A stretch of 64,000 nucleotides of DNA from contig CAUEYX010000005.1 in NCBI GenBank assembly GCA_959022495.1, positions 62,001 through 126,000 of the forward strand, read 5' to 3'. The notes under the pieces were generated by a model that saw only the letters and a program-made list of their open reading frames with translations, was not told the DNA's origin and searched no databases. How positions within the stretch are numbered: position 1 is the stretch's first letter; every line of letters begins with the position of its first letter. This stretch comes from an uncultured Lachnospiraceae bacterium (GTDB lineage: Bacteria; Bacillota; Clostridia; Lachnospirales; Lachnospiraceae). Positions 62,965 through 64,000 of this stretch are shown here, piece by piece. The position numbers and the translations under genes were made by a program.

Positions 62965-63311
62965 AAGCAATGACGAAGAGAGTAGTCTGCCGGATATCTT
63001 ACAGAGAAATCCCAAAATGGCGCCACCCGTGAAAGAGGGGCGCGCCTGACGCTGAGAGGGATGGAGGGAAAGCAGATGAACATGGCTTCCGAGCAGCGCA
63101 CCGAACGATGGAAATCCCGCGGCGGCATACACACAGCGGCAGGGCAGGAGACGCCGGATATCCATAGCGAGACTGCGAAGGGTCCGCCCTTTACAGCGGG
63201 GAGTGCAGATCAGGCACTTGCGGAGGTCTCTTTCGTGAGGGAGAGGCGAAGAGAAGTGGTAACACGGTGACAGCCCGTCTTCTTACAAGTTAAGAAGGCG
63301 GGATTTTTTTC
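62965..63311 (+). ncRNA. T-box riboswitch of metG
   Basis: A leader of about 350 nt. It begins with the GACGAAGAGAGTAG type of Stem I base, has several stems including gcgccacccgtg/ggggcgc, and near the end carries AAGTGGTAACACGG (63254-63267), a variant of the T-box sequence that meets the tRNA acceptor end. A terminator follows at 63274. Uncharged tRNA-Met would stabilise the antiterminator and switch on the synthetase gene. The specifier codon should be AUG, but I did not place it with certainty. Confidence 0.8.
63274..63311 (+). terminator. T-box terminator hairpin
   Basis: cccgtcttctta (63274-63285) pairs with taagaaggcggg (63291-63302) over 12 positions with one G-U, 5-nt loop, then seven T. 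It competes with the antiterminator formed by the T-box sequence. Confidence 0.88.
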
Positions 63312-63389
63312 GTCATGGCGGATAACCGCGCGGACTGCCGGCCGGGCAGACATTGCGCGCGCAATATGACAGGAAAGAGAGGAAATGAT

Positions 63390-64000
63390 ATGTCAGAGAA
63401 ACAGAAGTATTACATTACAACAGCGATCGCCTATACGTCGGGCAAGCCTCATATCGGAAATACGTATGAGATCGTGCTTGCGGACGCCATCGCGCGCTAT
63501 AAGAGGAGCCAGGGATATGACGTGTTCTTCCAGACCGGGACAGATGAGCACGGGCAGAAGATCGAGCTCAAGGCGGAGGAAGCCGGCATCACGCCCAAGG
63601 AGTTCGTGGACAATGTCTCCACTGAGATCAAGAAGATCTGGGATCTGATGGATACGTCCTATGACAAATTCATCCGCACGACAGATGAAGACCATGAGAA
63701 ACAGGTGCAGAAGATCTTTCAGAAACTCTATGAGCAGGGAGATATCTATAAAGGATATTATGAGGGAATGTACTGTACGCCCTGCGAGTCCTTCTTTACA
63801 GAGTCCCAGCTGGTGGACGGGAAATGTCCGGACTGCGGCCGGGAGGTGCAGCCTGCCAGGGAGGAAGCTTATTTCTTTAAGATGAGCAAATACGCGGACC
63901 GTCTGATCGAGCATATTAACACGCATCCGGAGTTTATCCAGCCGGTGTCCAGGAAGAATGAGATGATGAACAACTTCCTGCTTCCGGGGCTTCAGGATCT
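63390..64000 (+). CDS. metG: Methionine--tRNA ligase, N-terminal part
   Basis: 203 codons are visible before the window ends. YYITTAIAYTSGKPHIGNTY contains the class I HIGH-type motif (HIGN). FQTGTDEHGQKIE, YCTPCESFFTESQL and CPDCGRE (zinc-type Cys pairs) follow, as in MetG. It attaches methionine to tRNA-Met. AGGAAAGAGAGG lies before ATG 63390. Control by the T-box fits. Confidence 0.95.
   Translation, partial: MSEKQKYYITTAIAYTSGKPHIGNTYEIVLADAIARYKRSQGYDVFFQTGTDEHGQKIELKAEEAGITPKEFVDNVSTEIKKIWDLMDTSYDKFIRTTDEDHEKQVQKIFQKLYEQGDIYKGYYEGMYCTPCESFFTESQLVDGKCPDCGREVQPAREEAYFFKMSKYADRLIEHINTHPEFIQPVSRKNEMMNNFLLPGLQD

Noticed and set aside
63385..63885. Two short frames inside the start of metG
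   Set aside because: They lie in other frames than the clear methionyl-tRNA synthetase reading frame from 63390.

Overview
The window looks like chromosome from a Gram-positive gut-type Clostridium relative, probably Lachnospiraceae. This is inferred from strong GGAGG ribosome sites, a YesN-type AraC response regulator beside a sugar ABC importer, a T-box in front of metG, an LCP-family protein, a CpsB-type PHP phosphatase and an EpsG-type polymerase. I see no tRNA, rRNA or CRISPR array.

Layout. (1) 1-5278: end of a sugar-binding protein, two ABC permeases, a GH29 alpha-L-fucosidase and a response regulator, which together read as a fucosylated-glycan uptake locus. (2) 5760-16216: a RiPP-like locus with a PqqD-like protein, a candidate precursor, a radical SAM/SPASM enzyme and an HPr-kinase-like protein, then further on a peptide-type ABC exporter and an S24/S26 signal peptidase. 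An accessory module sits inside it: a 57-aa ORF, a 1203-aa protein with an HEIAH motif, and an FRG-domain protein. (3) 16256-47835: a large capsule/exopolysaccharide locus. Its front end (phosphatase, Ig-like membrane protein, two Wzz-tyrosine kinase fusions, LCP, CapD-like dehydratase) is GC-richer. Its variable part (24.2-47.8 kb) is visibly AT-rich and carries an initiating transferase, about a dozen glycosyltransferases, Wzx- and Wzy-type proteins, acyl- and acetyltransferases, a split transketolase and a full kdsB-kdsA-kdsD-kdsC set for CMP-Kdo. A GT42/MptE-like protein (40564) is my candidate for the enzyme that uses the CMP-sugar. One GT32-like gene is broken by a single amber codon where its paralogue has Trp.

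(4) 47.9-57.5 kb: a transposon graveyard with several decayed IS66 copies, IS21 istA and istB scraps and an IS256 fragment. Stranded in it is an intact three-gene cassette (49.7-51.7 kb): a CYTH triphosphate enzyme, a membrane-anchored dCTP-deaminase-fold protein that appears to lack the catalytic Glu, and a nucleoside 2-deoxyribosyltransferase-like protein. This is one of the two best candidates for an undescribed system; the other is the HEIAH/FRG pair. An ECF sigma/anti-sigma pair lies on the minus strand. (5) 57.6-62.9 kb: a conserved hypothetical protein, a small XRE regulator, a SIR2-STAND-TPR protein of antiphage type, and an orphan paralogue of the RiPP-like precursor. (6) 62.9-64.0 kb: T-box leader and the start of metG.

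Limits: all family calls are by eye from motifs and remembered family features. No search, alignment or structure prediction was run.
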